Shown: positions 17,933-25,692 of the stretch, piece by piece | Layout: each line of letters starts with the position of its first letter | Numbering within the stretch: position 1 is the stretch's first letter | Assembly (NCBI GenBank): GCA_965278995.1 | Contig: OZ257136.1 | Span: 3,472,001-3,536,000, forward strand | DNA from: JADJYF01 sp965278995 | GTDB taxonomy: Bacteria; Pseudomonadota; Gammaproteobacteria; Ga0077536 | Direction of reading: 5' to 3' | DNA length: 64,000 bases | Position numbers and translations under genes: made by a program | Notes under the pieces: generated by a model | The model's input: only the letters and a program-made list of their open reading frames with translations | Databases searched by the model: none | What the model was told of the DNA's origin: nothing

Positions 17933-18691
17933 TCAGCCGAGGATGAACAGCGTGCCAGCTGCGATCAACGCCAGCCCCGGGATCCGCGCCATCCAGCCCC
18001 CCCCCGGGAGCAGTCTCTCGGCCACAATGAATACGCTGAGCAGTGCCATCGTCAGCACGCTCATCGTGCCACCAGCGAACATCAGCAGCATCAACACCCA
18101 GCAGCAGCCCATGCAGAACAGCCCGTGGCGAAAGCCCATGCGGAATGCGCCGGCGCGACCATCGCGCCAATGTTCCATGAAAAAACTGACCGGCGATCGG
18201 CAATGGGCCAGGCACGCGAGTTTGAGCGGCGTGAGCTGATAAAGTCCCGCAGCGAGCAGAATGCCGCCGGTCGCCGCACCTTCCGTCGCGATCGCGTCAC
18301 CGCGCAACCAACCGCCGGCATGCAGCCACCATTGCAGCGCCGCCGCCAGCAGGCCGAAAGCGCACCACACAGCAAGATAGCCGGCAACGAAACTCGGGGT
18401 TGCCAGACGAATCGTCTGAACCTGCGGCAGCGCGCTGTAGATGGCTGCCATTGGCAATGCAGCCGGGATCATCATCGCGACCATCATGACGACCCACATG
18501 ACGGCTGCAGCGACTAGGTAAGCGCTGGCCTCCTGTGGAGCCATCATGCGCCACATCAGATCCATGAGCAGGCCATCGCCCCGCATGTCCGCCATCGCCG
18601 CTTCGCTCTCGACGAGAAACCACCAGGCGATGAGACCGATGACAACGAGCGCGAGGAAGCTCGTTGCGCGCTGCAGACGAGCGAGCGTCAA
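17933..18691 (-). CDS. DUF2182 integral membrane protein
   Basis: A 252-aa polytopic protein with about six or seven membrane helices. It carries the DUF2182 hallmarks: the Met-rich stretch WVVMMVAMMIPAALPM, LYQLTPLKLACLAHCRSP, and FRHGLFCMGCCWVLML. The Met, Cys and His residues inside helices suggest metal or redox chemistry, hence the family name of predicted metal-binding membrane protein; function is not established. It follows the DUF1326 gene on the same strand (36-bp gap). It converges with yggX. Confidence 0.82.
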   Translation of the reverse strand: MTLARLQRATSFLALVVIGLIAWWFLVESEAAMADMRGDGLLMDLMWRMMAPQEASAYLVAAAVMWVVMMVAMMIPAALPMAAIYSALPQVQTIRLATPSFVAGYLAVWCAFGLLAAALQWWLHAGGWLRGDAIATEGAATGGILLAAGLYQLTPLKLACLAHCRSPVSFFMEHWRDGRAGAFRMGFRHGLFCMGCCWVLMLLMFAGGTMSVLTMALLSVFIVAERLLPGGGWMARIPGLALIAAGTLFILG

Positions 18692-18727
18692 ACGCCGGTC
18701 GCCAGCTGACTCCGAAGACGCTGCAGA

Positions 18728-19354
18728 TCAGGCAACTACACCCGCCCACTGAAACGGCGCGAAATGGCCGTTGGTGCGGCCACTGTGGTCTTCCCACTCG
18801 ATGCCGAAAGCTTTGATGAAGTTACGCACGGCGCTCGCCAGGTTCAAGCGCTTGTTGACCGGATGAGCGGTGTTGTCGATGGCTACGCATTCGCCGGGTG
18901 CCGAAACGCTGTCGATGCCGACGATGACCTGATCGAGCATTCCCTCAATCTGTACCGAGACCTGCTTGCCACTGCGCGCAAACGCGATCGTACGCCGCTC
19001 GAGCCCACGAAAATCGCTGATCAAGGGCATGAAGTTCCCGAGCGGACCGCCCGATGCGGGGCTGGTGATGGCAGCGACTGCCGCGCATTGCGCATCGCTC
19101 GCGGCACTGTCGACGACAAGCCCGCCTATCCACTGGCCCTTGCTCATGATGGCTTTGGACTGTGCAAAGAACACGAACCGCACACCGGCCAGACTGACAC
19201 CGTCGTAGTTGCCAGACGCAATCTCGAACGCAAGCGCGACCTTGCAGTAATCGTGCGTGGCCGCCGTCGTCGAGTTTTTCGGAATGCACGGGCACAGGAA
19301 ATCGCAGCTGCAGGCCTCCATGTATTCGCCCGTCACCGACCATGCTTCAGACAT
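18728..19354 (-). CDS. DUF1326 domain protein
   Basis: A 208-aa soluble protein starting VTGEYMEACSCDFLCPC, with four clustered cysteines at about 15, 17, 21 and 23. This is the DUF1326 signature. The ATG at 19354 follows GAGGAG at about 8 nt, and an upstream ATG at 19402 would add an unconserved tail. DUF1326 and DUF2182 genes are commonly adjacent, as here, and probably form one functional unit, perhaps metal handling. Neither has a proven activity to my knowledge. Confidence 0.8.
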   Translation of the reverse strand: MSEAWSVTGEYMEACSCDFLCPCIPKNSTTAATHDYCKVALAFEIASGNYDGVSLAGVRFVFFAQSKAIMSKGQWIGGLVVDSAASDAQCAAVAAITSPASGGPLGNFMPLISDFRGLERRTIAFARSGKQVSVQIEGMLDQVIVGIDSVSAPGECVAIDNTAHPVNKRLNLASAVRNFIKAFGIEWEDHSGRTNGHFAPFQWAGVVA

Positions 19355-19445
19355 CGCCCTGCTCCTCGATTGGGTGTCATGGATTGGCTGGCTGCAACGC
19401 AACCGGCGCGCGCCAGCTCAGACCACCGAGTGTAGCCTACGCCGG

Positions 19446-19474
19446 TTGACTCCGCCCCGCAGTCCCGATTTAAT
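19446..19474 (+). promoter_or_regulatory. Sigma-70 promoter of tRNA-Phe
   Basis: TTGACT (19446-19451) and TTTAAT (19469-19474) are separated by 17 bp, each five of six to consensus. They are followed by the GC-rich sequence GGCGCC, typical of stringently controlled stable-RNA promoters. Transcription would start near 19481, leaving a leader of about 67 nt before the tRNA. Confidence 0.65.
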
Positions 19475-19547
19475 GGCGCCCCTCGTCGCCCCGCGAGTCC
19501 GCAGGACCAAGAATATCAAGTTCCGCATCCCGCGCTCCGCATTCCGA

Positions 19548-19623
<76 letters not shown>

Positions 19624-19644
19624 TAAATCAAAGCGTTAGCTTCG

Positions 19645-20346
19645 CTACATTGACCCGCGACAAGCCACATCCAGCAGCTTAATCATTTTCTCGGCAACGC
19701 CCTTGGCGGACGCCGGATTCTGCCCGGTGACGAGATTTCCGTCAGCAATGCTATATGCCTGCCACGGCCCCGCCTTGTGAAAGATCGCGCCTTGTTTCGT
19801 AAGGGCAGTTTCCAATTCGAAAGGCACATCCGCTTTGGCGTAGTTGTCTTCTTCTTCGTTTGTGAATGAGCTGATATTTTTCCCGGAAAGTAATAAGTCG
19901 CCGTTACTTAGTTTGACGTTAAGCAGCGATACCGGGCCATGGCAAACGGCGCCTACGATCGCCTTTCGCTCGAACGTTTCTCTAATTACCACCTTTAGAA
20001 GTGGATGCTCGGGCATATCGACCATCGGAGCGAGGCCGCCGGGCATGAAAATGGCGTCATACTGACTGACGTCAACGTCCGACAGTATTTTGGCCTTTTG
20101 CATAGATGCCCATCCCTCTCCTACCAGAAAGGCCAGATTGTCTGGATCGTCTGCAAGATTCAGTGCATCCAGGAACGGTGTGTCTCCAGTCAGGCTGGCA
20201 AAGTTAATCTGATAATGTGCCCGGACAAACTCAGCGTAGGGATGCGCCACTTCAGGTAGGAAGTTTCCAGTTCTTCTTTTGTGTGGGCCAATAGAATACG
20301 CATTTGACACGATGAAGAGGACGCTTTTCGAATTCGAAGTTGTCAT
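19645..20346 (-). CDS. DJ-1/PfpI family protein (Hsp31-like class I glutamine amidotransferase fold)
   Basis: A 233-aa protein of the large DJ-1 subgroup that includes glyoxalase III and Hsp31-type chaperones. It has a conserved Glu32 in NFLPEVAHPYAEF, the nucleophile elbow AVCHGPVSLLN with Cys135 and His136, and FMPGGLAPMVDM before it. The start at 20346 has a good GAGGGA site. Its DNA is visibly AT-richer than all neighbours (for example GATATTTTTCCC and GTAATAAG), and it lies between two copies of the tRNA-Phe 3' end, both signs of horizontal acquisition. Likely roles are methylglyoxal detoxification or protein quality control; substrate unknown. Confidence 0.85.
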   Translation of the reverse strand: MTTSNSKSVLFIVSNAYSIGPHKRRTGNFLPEVAHPYAEFVRAHYQINFASLTGDTPFLDALNLADDPDNLAFLVGEGWASMQKAKILSDVDVSQYDAIFMPGGLAPMVDMPEHPLLKVVIRETFERKAIVGAVCHGPVSLLNVKLSNGDLLLSGKNISSFTNEEEDNYAKADVPFELETALTKQGAIFHKAGPWQAYSIADGNLVTGQNPASAKGVAEKMIKLLDVACRGSM

Positions 20347-20772
20347 CGTCTTTCCCTCTGGTGAAATGGAGCGTTGGAATTCGGCAATATTAGCTCGATA
20401 CCAGCTCGTCGACAGGCCTACGTGGCGCCTAATTTGCCGATGAGCGGCGTTGGAGTGACACGTGCGGAGGCACGCTCCATCGGCTGGTCACGCATTAGCC
20501 TCGTCCTGACTATTCCTCGGGGTCCGCGCTGTAGTCGCGGAACGTGGCAATGAAACGTCCCGTTGGCGAGAGACTTTGGGCAACGCTCTCAAACGGAGGT
20601 GTCCGCTCCATTGATGAAATGGACTCGTCCCGCACTTTTTGCTCCGGCCTCAATGCGCCAAAGTAGGGTCGTAACACGTACTTGCGCAGCATCAGAGGAG
20701 TTCACCCATGAAGTCCAGGAACATTTCTGTAGACCTGGCCACCATATCTCAAGACGTTATCGTCGGGTCGGC
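20347..20772. other. Gene-free stretch, right part of putative tRNA-Phe islet
   Basis: These 426 bp contain no recognised gene. A 60-codon minus-strand ORF (20510-20692) matches no family I know and may be a remnant or chance. A short stem CGTGC/GCACG occurs near 20460-20475. The right copy of the 13-bp repeat (20734-20746) lies at the end, just before the LLM oxidoreductase stop codon. Confidence 0.4.
20734..20746 (+). repeat. Right copy of 13-bp direct repeat (att-like)
   Basis: CCTGGCCACCATA is identical to 19613-19625. The bases on either side differ from the tRNA context (TGTAGA before, TCTC after), so only the 3' tip of the tRNA is duplicated. No integrase gene is present between the copies. 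Confidence 0.45.
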
Positions 20773-21831
20773 TCAGGCCAAACGCAATTCCGCCATCATG
20801 CCTCTGAGAATACCCTCGTCTTCGGAGCACGCAACGGGAATGCTGAATTCGACGTTCGTCACGAGCCCGCCGTAACGCTTGGCAAGTACGCCTGCTATCT
20901 CGTCGTAGGTACCGACACACGCATAGCGATGCAGCACGTCGTCCGAAATGTGCTGCGGCATTTCTTCCCACCGCTGTGCACGCGAGAGCAGTTTGAGTTC
21001 ATCGGCGAGCTCGCCCAGACCGTGCGCAGCGAAAGCGGCGCGGTACGCAGGCGTCGAGGCGTAGAAGGCGACGCGGGCGCGTACGTCACGAATACGTTGC
21101 GCGAGCGTCGCGGCATCCGGCGCGGTCACGATCAGGGGTTTGATGCTGACGGCGAAATGCTCCAGTGAACGGCCGCTGCGCGCTGCGCCTTTGCGTACCG
21201 CTGGCCACATCACTTCTTCGATGTAGTGGGCCGTACAGACCGGATGTGGGCGCAGTCCGTCGGCAACTTCCCCCGCGACTTCGCACAAGTAGGGATTGAC
21301 CGCCGCGAGATGGATGGGAATATGCGGGTGCTCGAGCGGGCCCGGATCGAACAGCGGCACGCTCAAGTTGATCTGATAACGGGCGCCGCAATGATCCGGC
21401 TGTGTGCCACTCTGCCATGCTGCCCAGAGTGCGCGGACGGCCTGAATGTATTCGCGGATCCAGGGACCGGGTGCCGACCAGTGAAACCCGTAACGACGTT
21501 CGATGTGCGCACGTACCTGCGTGCCGAGCCCTAACGTAAATCGCCCGCGTGATAGTTTCTGCAGCGTCCAGGCACTCATTGCCGTAACGGTCGGACTGCG
21601 TGGAAACGCGATCGCTACTGCCGTACCGATGGTGATCCGGGTCGTCGCCTGCGCTGCCAGCGCCATCACGACATAAGGGTCGTGCTTGGTCTCCTCGAAC
21701 ATCAGTGCGTCGTAGCCCAGCGACTCGACCAGCCTTGCATCCTCCGCTACGCGATGGATGTCGAACGGTGTACCGGGCTCACGCAATCCCGGGTCGACTT
21801 TGCCCAGCGGCAACAGGGTTTCGAGTTTCAT
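20773..21831 (-). CDS. LLM-class flavin-dependent oxidoreductase
   Basis: A 352-aa TIM-barrel flavoprotein of the luciferase-like family. MKLETLLPLGKVDPGL begins the first strand. FEETKHDPYVVMALAAQAT, TIGTAVAIAFPRSP and LSRGRFTLGLGTQVRAHIERRYG are typical of the F420/FMN-dependent subgroup found beside monooxygenases. The cofactor (FMN or F420) cannot be decided from sequence alone, though a gammaproteobacterial host favours FMN. The start overlaps the monooxygenase stop by 4 bp, so the two are co-translated and presumably act on the same substrate or a product of it. Confidence 0.85.
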   Translation of the reverse strand: MKLETLLPLGKVDPGLREPGTPFDIHRVAEDARLVESLGYDALMFEETKHDPYVVMALAAQATTRITIGTAVAIAFPRSPTVTAMSAWTLQKLSRGRFTLGLGTQVRAHIERRYGFHWSAPGPWIREYIQAVRALWAAWQSGTQPDHCGARYQINLSVPLFDPGPLEHPHIPIHLAAVNPYLCEVAGEVADGLRPHPVCTAHYIEEVMWPAVRKGAARSGRSLEHFAVSIKPLIVTAPDAATLAQRIRDVRARVAFYASTPAYRAAFAAHGLGELADELKLLSRAQRWEEMPQHISDDVLHRYACVGTYDEIAGVLAKRYGGLVTNVEFSIPVACSEDEGILRGMMAELRLA

Positions 21832-23495
21832 TCAGTGGCAGCGACCCTTTCGTCCGCCATCGTCGTTGGCATGGCGAATCCACGATAGTGTTCCTCGACG
21901 ACGTCCGCAAGCACCTGGCGATAGCTGCCAAGGCCGCCCATATAGAACATCACGGTATTGGTCTTGCCAGGAATATTGGCGCCAAATATCCAGCTCTCAC
22001 CCTGGGCAAAGAGCGTCATGTCCGCAATCTCCGTACAGGTGGCGGTCCATGAACTTTCGGCCGTTGCCGTCGCTTCGACGACACTCAGTTCCGTCTGTTC
22101 GGCGTGCTTGATGCAGTCGGATATCCATTCGACCTGCGTTTCGATGCTCGGTGGCAGGTTGGTGAACGGCCCGTTCGGGCCGAGAATCATGAACATGTTG
22201 GGAAAGTTGGCGACAGTCATGCCGAGAAAGCTAGTCGGCCCGTTCTTCCAGTGATCCTTGATGGACTCGCCGTCGCGGCCACGGAGATCGATTTTTGTGT
22301 AGTTACCATCGACGGCATCGAAACCGGTCGCGAAAATCAACATATCAAGTTCATGTTCCGCGCCGTCTGCGGTCTGCACGCCGCGCGCTGTAATCTCAGT
22401 AATCGGCGTTGCTTTCACATCGACCAGAGAGACGTTCGGGCGGTTGAACGTCGCGTAATACCCGCTATCGCACAGCGGTCGCTTGGCGTAGAGATCGCGC
22501 GGTGTCAGCTTGCGCGCTGTTTCGGGATCTTCGACTATCTCGGCGATTTTGCTCCGCACGAACGCAGCGGCTGCTTCGTTGGCAGCGGGATCGGTGGCGA
22601 TGTCGCCGAACGTGCCGAACATGTAGCGGAATCCGCCGCCCGTATCCCAAGCCTGCTGGAAAACGGCCTGGCGTTCCTCCGCGGAGACACTCATCGCCGG
22701 CACCGTGCTTTCCTGGAAGCCGAAAGCCACTTTAGAGTTGCGCACACCGGACCAGATTGCTTCGTAATTCTGCTTGATGGTCGCGACCTCTCGCGGCGAG
22801 ACGACCCCATTGCCCACGGGAACGCTGTACTGCGGCGAGCGCTGGAATACCGTCAGATGGTCGACCTTCGGTGCGATGGCCGTGATGACCTGCAGACCTG
22901 TCGAGCCGGTGCCGATGACGCCGACCCGCTTGTTCTCGAACTCAACCTGGCCTGGCCACGCTCCGGTGTGATACTGCTCGCCCTGAAAGCGTTCGCGACC
23001 CTTGATATTCGGCACGTTGGTCGCCGACAGCAGACCGAGCGCCGTAACCAGGTATTTCGCGGTAAACGATTCGCCGATGTCGGTCATCACGGTCCAGGAG
23101 TCATCGACCTCGTTGAAATGCGCGGCCGAGACTCCGGTGTTGAACTGGATGCTGCGGCGGAGATCGAGGCGATCGGCGACATGTTCCAGATAGGAGAGGA
23201 TCTTCGGCTGGGTCACATAGCGGGTGCTCCAATCCCAGTCCTGCAACAGTTCCTTGTCGAAGGAGTAGCAGTACAAGTGGGTCTCGGTATCGGACAAGGC
23301 ACCCGGGTAGCGATTCCAATACCAGGTGCCGCCGACGCCCCCGGCTTTGTCGAACACGCCGACCTCGAGGCCCAGTTCGTCCCTCAGCTTGTGCAACATG
23401 TAGAGGCCGCCGAAGCCGGCGCCAATGACAATGGCATCGAAGTGCGTCGTTCCGGAAGTGCTCGCGATGGATGGTCCGCGTGTCGATAGGCTCAT
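21828..23495 (-). CDS. Baeyer-Villiger-type flavin monooxygenase
   Basis: A 555-aa FAD/NADPH monooxygenase. The FAD Rossmann motif is GAGFGG (25-30), followed by the class-typical GGVGGTWYWNRYPGALSDTE. The Baeyer-Villiger fingerprint F-x-G-x3-H-x3-W-P is exact: FQGEQYHTGAWP from F170. The NADPH Rossmann motif is VIGTGSTG. It inserts oxygen into a ketone to give an ester or lactone, or oxidises a heteroatom. The substrate is unknown; the length fits the cyclohexanone/phenylacetone monooxygenase class. The ATG at 23495 follows AGGGGAG. It is first in an operon with the LLM enzyme, behind a sigma-54 promoter facing an AcoR-like activator. Confidence 0.92.
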   Translation of the reverse strand: MSLSTRGPSIASTSGTTHFDAIVIGAGFGGLYMLHKLRDELGLEVGVFDKAGGVGGTWYWNRYPGALSDTETHLYCYSFDKELLQDWDWSTRYVTQPKILSYLEHVADRLDLRRSIQFNTGVSAAHFNEVDDSWTVMTDIGESFTAKYLVTALGLLSATNVPNIKGRERFQGEQYHTGAWPGQVEFENKRVGVIGTGSTGLQVITAIAPKVDHLTVFQRSPQYSVPVGNGVVSPREVATIKQNYEAIWSGVRNSKVAFGFQESTVPAMSVSAEERQAVFQQAWDTGGGFRYMFGTFGDIATDPAANEAAAAFVRSKIAEIVEDPETARKLTPRDLYAKRPLCDSGYYATFNRPNVSLVDVKATPITEITARGVQTADGAEHELDMLIFATGFDAVDGNYTKIDLRGRDGESIKDHWKNGPTSFLGMTVANFPNMFMILGPNGPFTNLPPSIETQVEWISDCIKHAEQTELSVVEATATAESSWTATCTEIADMTLFAQGESWIFGANIPGKTNTVMFYMGGLGSYRQVLADVVEEHYRGFAMPTTMADERVAATE

Positions 23496-23545
23496 GTGAT
23501 CTCCCCTGGGTTGCCGACGGGCGCCGGCCTTGTGCAGCGGTTACA

Positions 23546-23560
23546 GCAGCATCTGTGCCA
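23546..23560 (-). promoter_or_regulatory. Sigma-54 promoter for the monooxygenase-LLM operon
   Basis: On the minus strand, TGGCACAGATGCTGC carries a perfect -24 half (TGGCAC) and a -12 half CTGC (consensus TTGC). The invariant GG and GC are correctly spaced. Transcription would start near 23535, about 40 nt before the ATG at 23495. The divergent neighbour encodes a sigma-54 activator with an intact GAFTGA loop, which makes the promoter call much stronger. Confidence 0.75.
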
Positions 23561-23633
23561 GGCTCTCCGGGGTCCGGGGATAGCGCTCGATTCGTCCGAT
23601 AATACATAGCGTTAGAATTCATTGCGGCGACGG

Positions 23634-23646
23634 GGTGACGGTCACC
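23634..23646. promoter_or_regulatory. Palindrome GGTGAC-G-GTCACC, candidate activator site
   Basis: A perfect 6-bp-arm palindrome about 75 bp upstream of the sigma-54 -24 element and 73 bp before the activator start. A second, weaker inverted repeat GTCCC/GGGAC is at 23691-23707. Either could be the enhancer bound by the Fis-type HTH of the neighbouring activator. Confidence 0.4.
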
Positions 23647-23718
23647 TTCAACAGCCCTGACTGTCTCACTGAGCGACCCTGTGTATCATCGTCCCGAAGC
23701 ATGGGACAGTAGTGACAC

Positions 23719-25677
23719 ATGAGCGGGATGGTCAGCGCGATAGATCCACTGGGAGACTTCAACCGCGCCGAGGTGGACGAAGCCTGGCAAGGGTTTGTCG
23801 ATCAGAGGCCCTTTGTCAGTACGCCGGTACGCGAGACGATTATCGATTCCTGGAAGCGCTGTCGCGCATTGGGCGTCGACCCGCGCGGACGCTGCGCGCC
23901 ACTTATCGGTGACGCAGTCAGCGTGGACGCACTATTACGGGCCAACCGTGAACTGCTGACTGCCGCCGCGCATACCTGGGTTGCGCTGTCGCAGGCCCTG
24001 GCGGCGACCGATATTGTTCTCGTCGTTGCCGACGCCAGAGGCGTCATTCTCGATGTCCGGGGCAATCACGAACTTGTCACTGCTGCTGCGCGCCATGGTA
24101 CGGGTCCTGGCCACAACTGGAGTGAGCAGGCCAGCGGTACGAACGCGCTCGGCACCGCCGTTGTACTGGGCCGCCCGACCATCGTTCGCTCGGCAGAGCA
24201 CTATTGCGCGCCCGCCAAGATGTGGGATTGCGCTGCATCCCCCGTCAGAGATTTATCCGACGGTCGCCTGCTGGGAATAGTCGACATCACCAGTATGGGC
24301 AATCTGAACGACAGCCACGCCCTCGCCCTCGCGGTGACGGCCGCCCATCAAATCGAACACACGCTCCGCGCAATGGAGCTCGCGCGCACCGTGCAGCTGC
24401 TGAACTGGTACCGGGCCGATACTGCGCGGTGGAACGATCACGCAGCGCTCCTGCTCGACGCCAGAGGTCGGGTCATCACGGCAACGGATGCAGCCCGAGC
24501 GATTTGCCCGATGTCATCGCTCGAATTCCTCCTTCACGAGCATGTACCGCACGCATCGAAAGGCCACGGGGTCACGGTACTGCGCTCGATAGCCTATCGA
24601 GCTCCCGTCGATCCAGCTGCTGCATCGACGGCGACGTCGTGGCAGGGTGGTGTCGTTGTCATCGCTGCCAACGATGATCGCGATAGCGCAGCTCGCCGGC
24701 CATCGCCGGCGCAACAATGTCATCCTGCTTTTAGCGCGGTAATAACCAGCGATCAACATCTCATTGAAATCATGCGCCGAGCGGAGCGTATGGCTAAAGC
24801 CAATGCGCCGATATTGTTAAATGGCGAAACCGGCAGCGGCAAAGAGCTCTTCGCGCGGGCCATTCATGCCTGTTCCAGCGTTGCTGCCGGGCCTTTCGTC
24901 GCAATCAATTGCGGAACGCTGACCAGGGAACTCGCCGCCAGCGAATTGCTCGGCTATGAAGGCGGCGCCTTCACCGGAGCCTCGCACAAAGGTCGCCGGG
25001 GAAAATTCGAGCAGGCCGATGGCGGAACCCTGTTCCTGGACGAAATTGGCGAACTGCCGCTCGAGGTGCAGGTCCATCTTCTGCGAGTGCTGCAGGACCA
25101 GGTCGTTGTCAGGCTGGGCGGCAATGACGAGCGAATCGTCCGCGTGCGTATCATCGCCGCGACCCACCGCGACCTTGAGCGTGAGACCGACCATGGGCGG
25201 TTTCGCGCCGATCTGTATTTCCGACTCAAAGTCTTCAGCCTCACCCTGCCGCCGTTGCGAGAGCGCCGCGACGACATTAGCCTGCTCGTCGAGCACTTTA
25301 TTGTGCAGCTTCAGGGCGTATATGGTCTGGGTGCGAAAACCGTATCAGACCAACTATCAGTAGCGCTTGCGCGTTATGACTGGCCCGGCAATGTGCGCGA
25401 ATTACATGGCTTGATCGAGAGCATGTATATCCTGAGCGATCGGCCGGTTCTGACCACGACCGATCTTCCGGAGGACTTCGTGCGCGACAACCGTCGTGTG
25501 GCAGAAGCGCCCGAAAAAGCAGCCGCTAACTTGCCTCGCGTTCATCATGGGCGCGAAAGCATCATCGAAGAAATTGCGAAGCATGGCGACAATATGTCCC
25601 TGGTCGCGCGTCGTCTGGGCATGTCGCGCAGTACTCTTTATCGCAAACTGACCCAGTATGGGATCGAGCGCAACTGA
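23719..25677 (+). CDS. AcoR-like sigma-54-dependent transcriptional activator
   Basis: A 652-aa activator. An N-terminal GAF-type sensory region (about 60-230, with SEQASGTNALGTAVVLGRP typical of AcoR relatives) is followed by a AAA+ domain with Walker A GETGSGKE (about 369-376), the sigma-54 contact loop GAFTGA (about 416) and Walker B GGTLFLDEIGELP. A Fis-type HTH sits at the C-terminus (NMSLVARRLGMSRSTLYRKL). AcoR-class proteins respond to small ketones, acetoin or related metabolites. It is transcribed divergently from the monooxygenase operon, whose promoter is of sigma-54 type, so direct activation is the straightforward model. Confidence 0.92.
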   Translation: MSGMVSAIDPLGDFNRAEVDEAWQGFVDQRPFVSTPVRETIIDSWKRCRALGVDPRGRCAPLIGDAVSVDALLRANRELLTAAAHTWVALSQALAATDIVLVVADARGVILDVRGNHELVTAAARHGTGPGHNWSEQASGTNALGTAVVLGRPTIVRSAEHYCAPAKMWDCAASPVRDLSDGRLLGIVDITSMGNLNDSHALALAVTAAHQIEHTLRAMELARTVQLLNWYRADTARWNDHAALLLDARGRVITATDAARAICPMSSLEFLLHEHVPHASKGHGVTVLRSIAYRAPVDPAAASTATSWQGGVVVIAANDDRDSAARRPSPAQQCHPAFSAVITSDQHLIEIMRRAERMAKANAPILLNGETGSGKELFARAIHACSSVAAGPFVAINCGTLTRELAASELLGYEGGAFTGASHKGRRGKFEQADGGTLFLDEIGELPLEVQVHLLRVLQDQVVVRLGGNDERIVRVRIIAATHRDLERETDHGRFRADLYFRLKVFSLTLPPLRERRDDISLLVEHFIVQLQGVYGLGAKTVSDQLSVALARYDWPGNVRELHGLIESMYILSDRPVLTTTDLPEDFVRDNRRVAEAPEKAAANLPRVHHGRESIIEEIAKHGDNMSLVARRLGMSRSTLYRKLTQYGIERN

Positions 25678-25692
25678 CCGTGGCGCGCCCGG

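Noticed and set aside
20510..20692. 60-codon minus-strand ORF as a gene
   Set aside because: No family resemblance and no clear ribosome binding site, and it lies in DNA that looks like islet remnant. It is mentioned only within the gene-free stretch.
22104..23489. 461-codon plus-strand frame opposite the Baeyer-Villiger monooxygenase
   Set aside because: Antisense shadow of a gene with complete FAD, NADPH and BVMO motifs.
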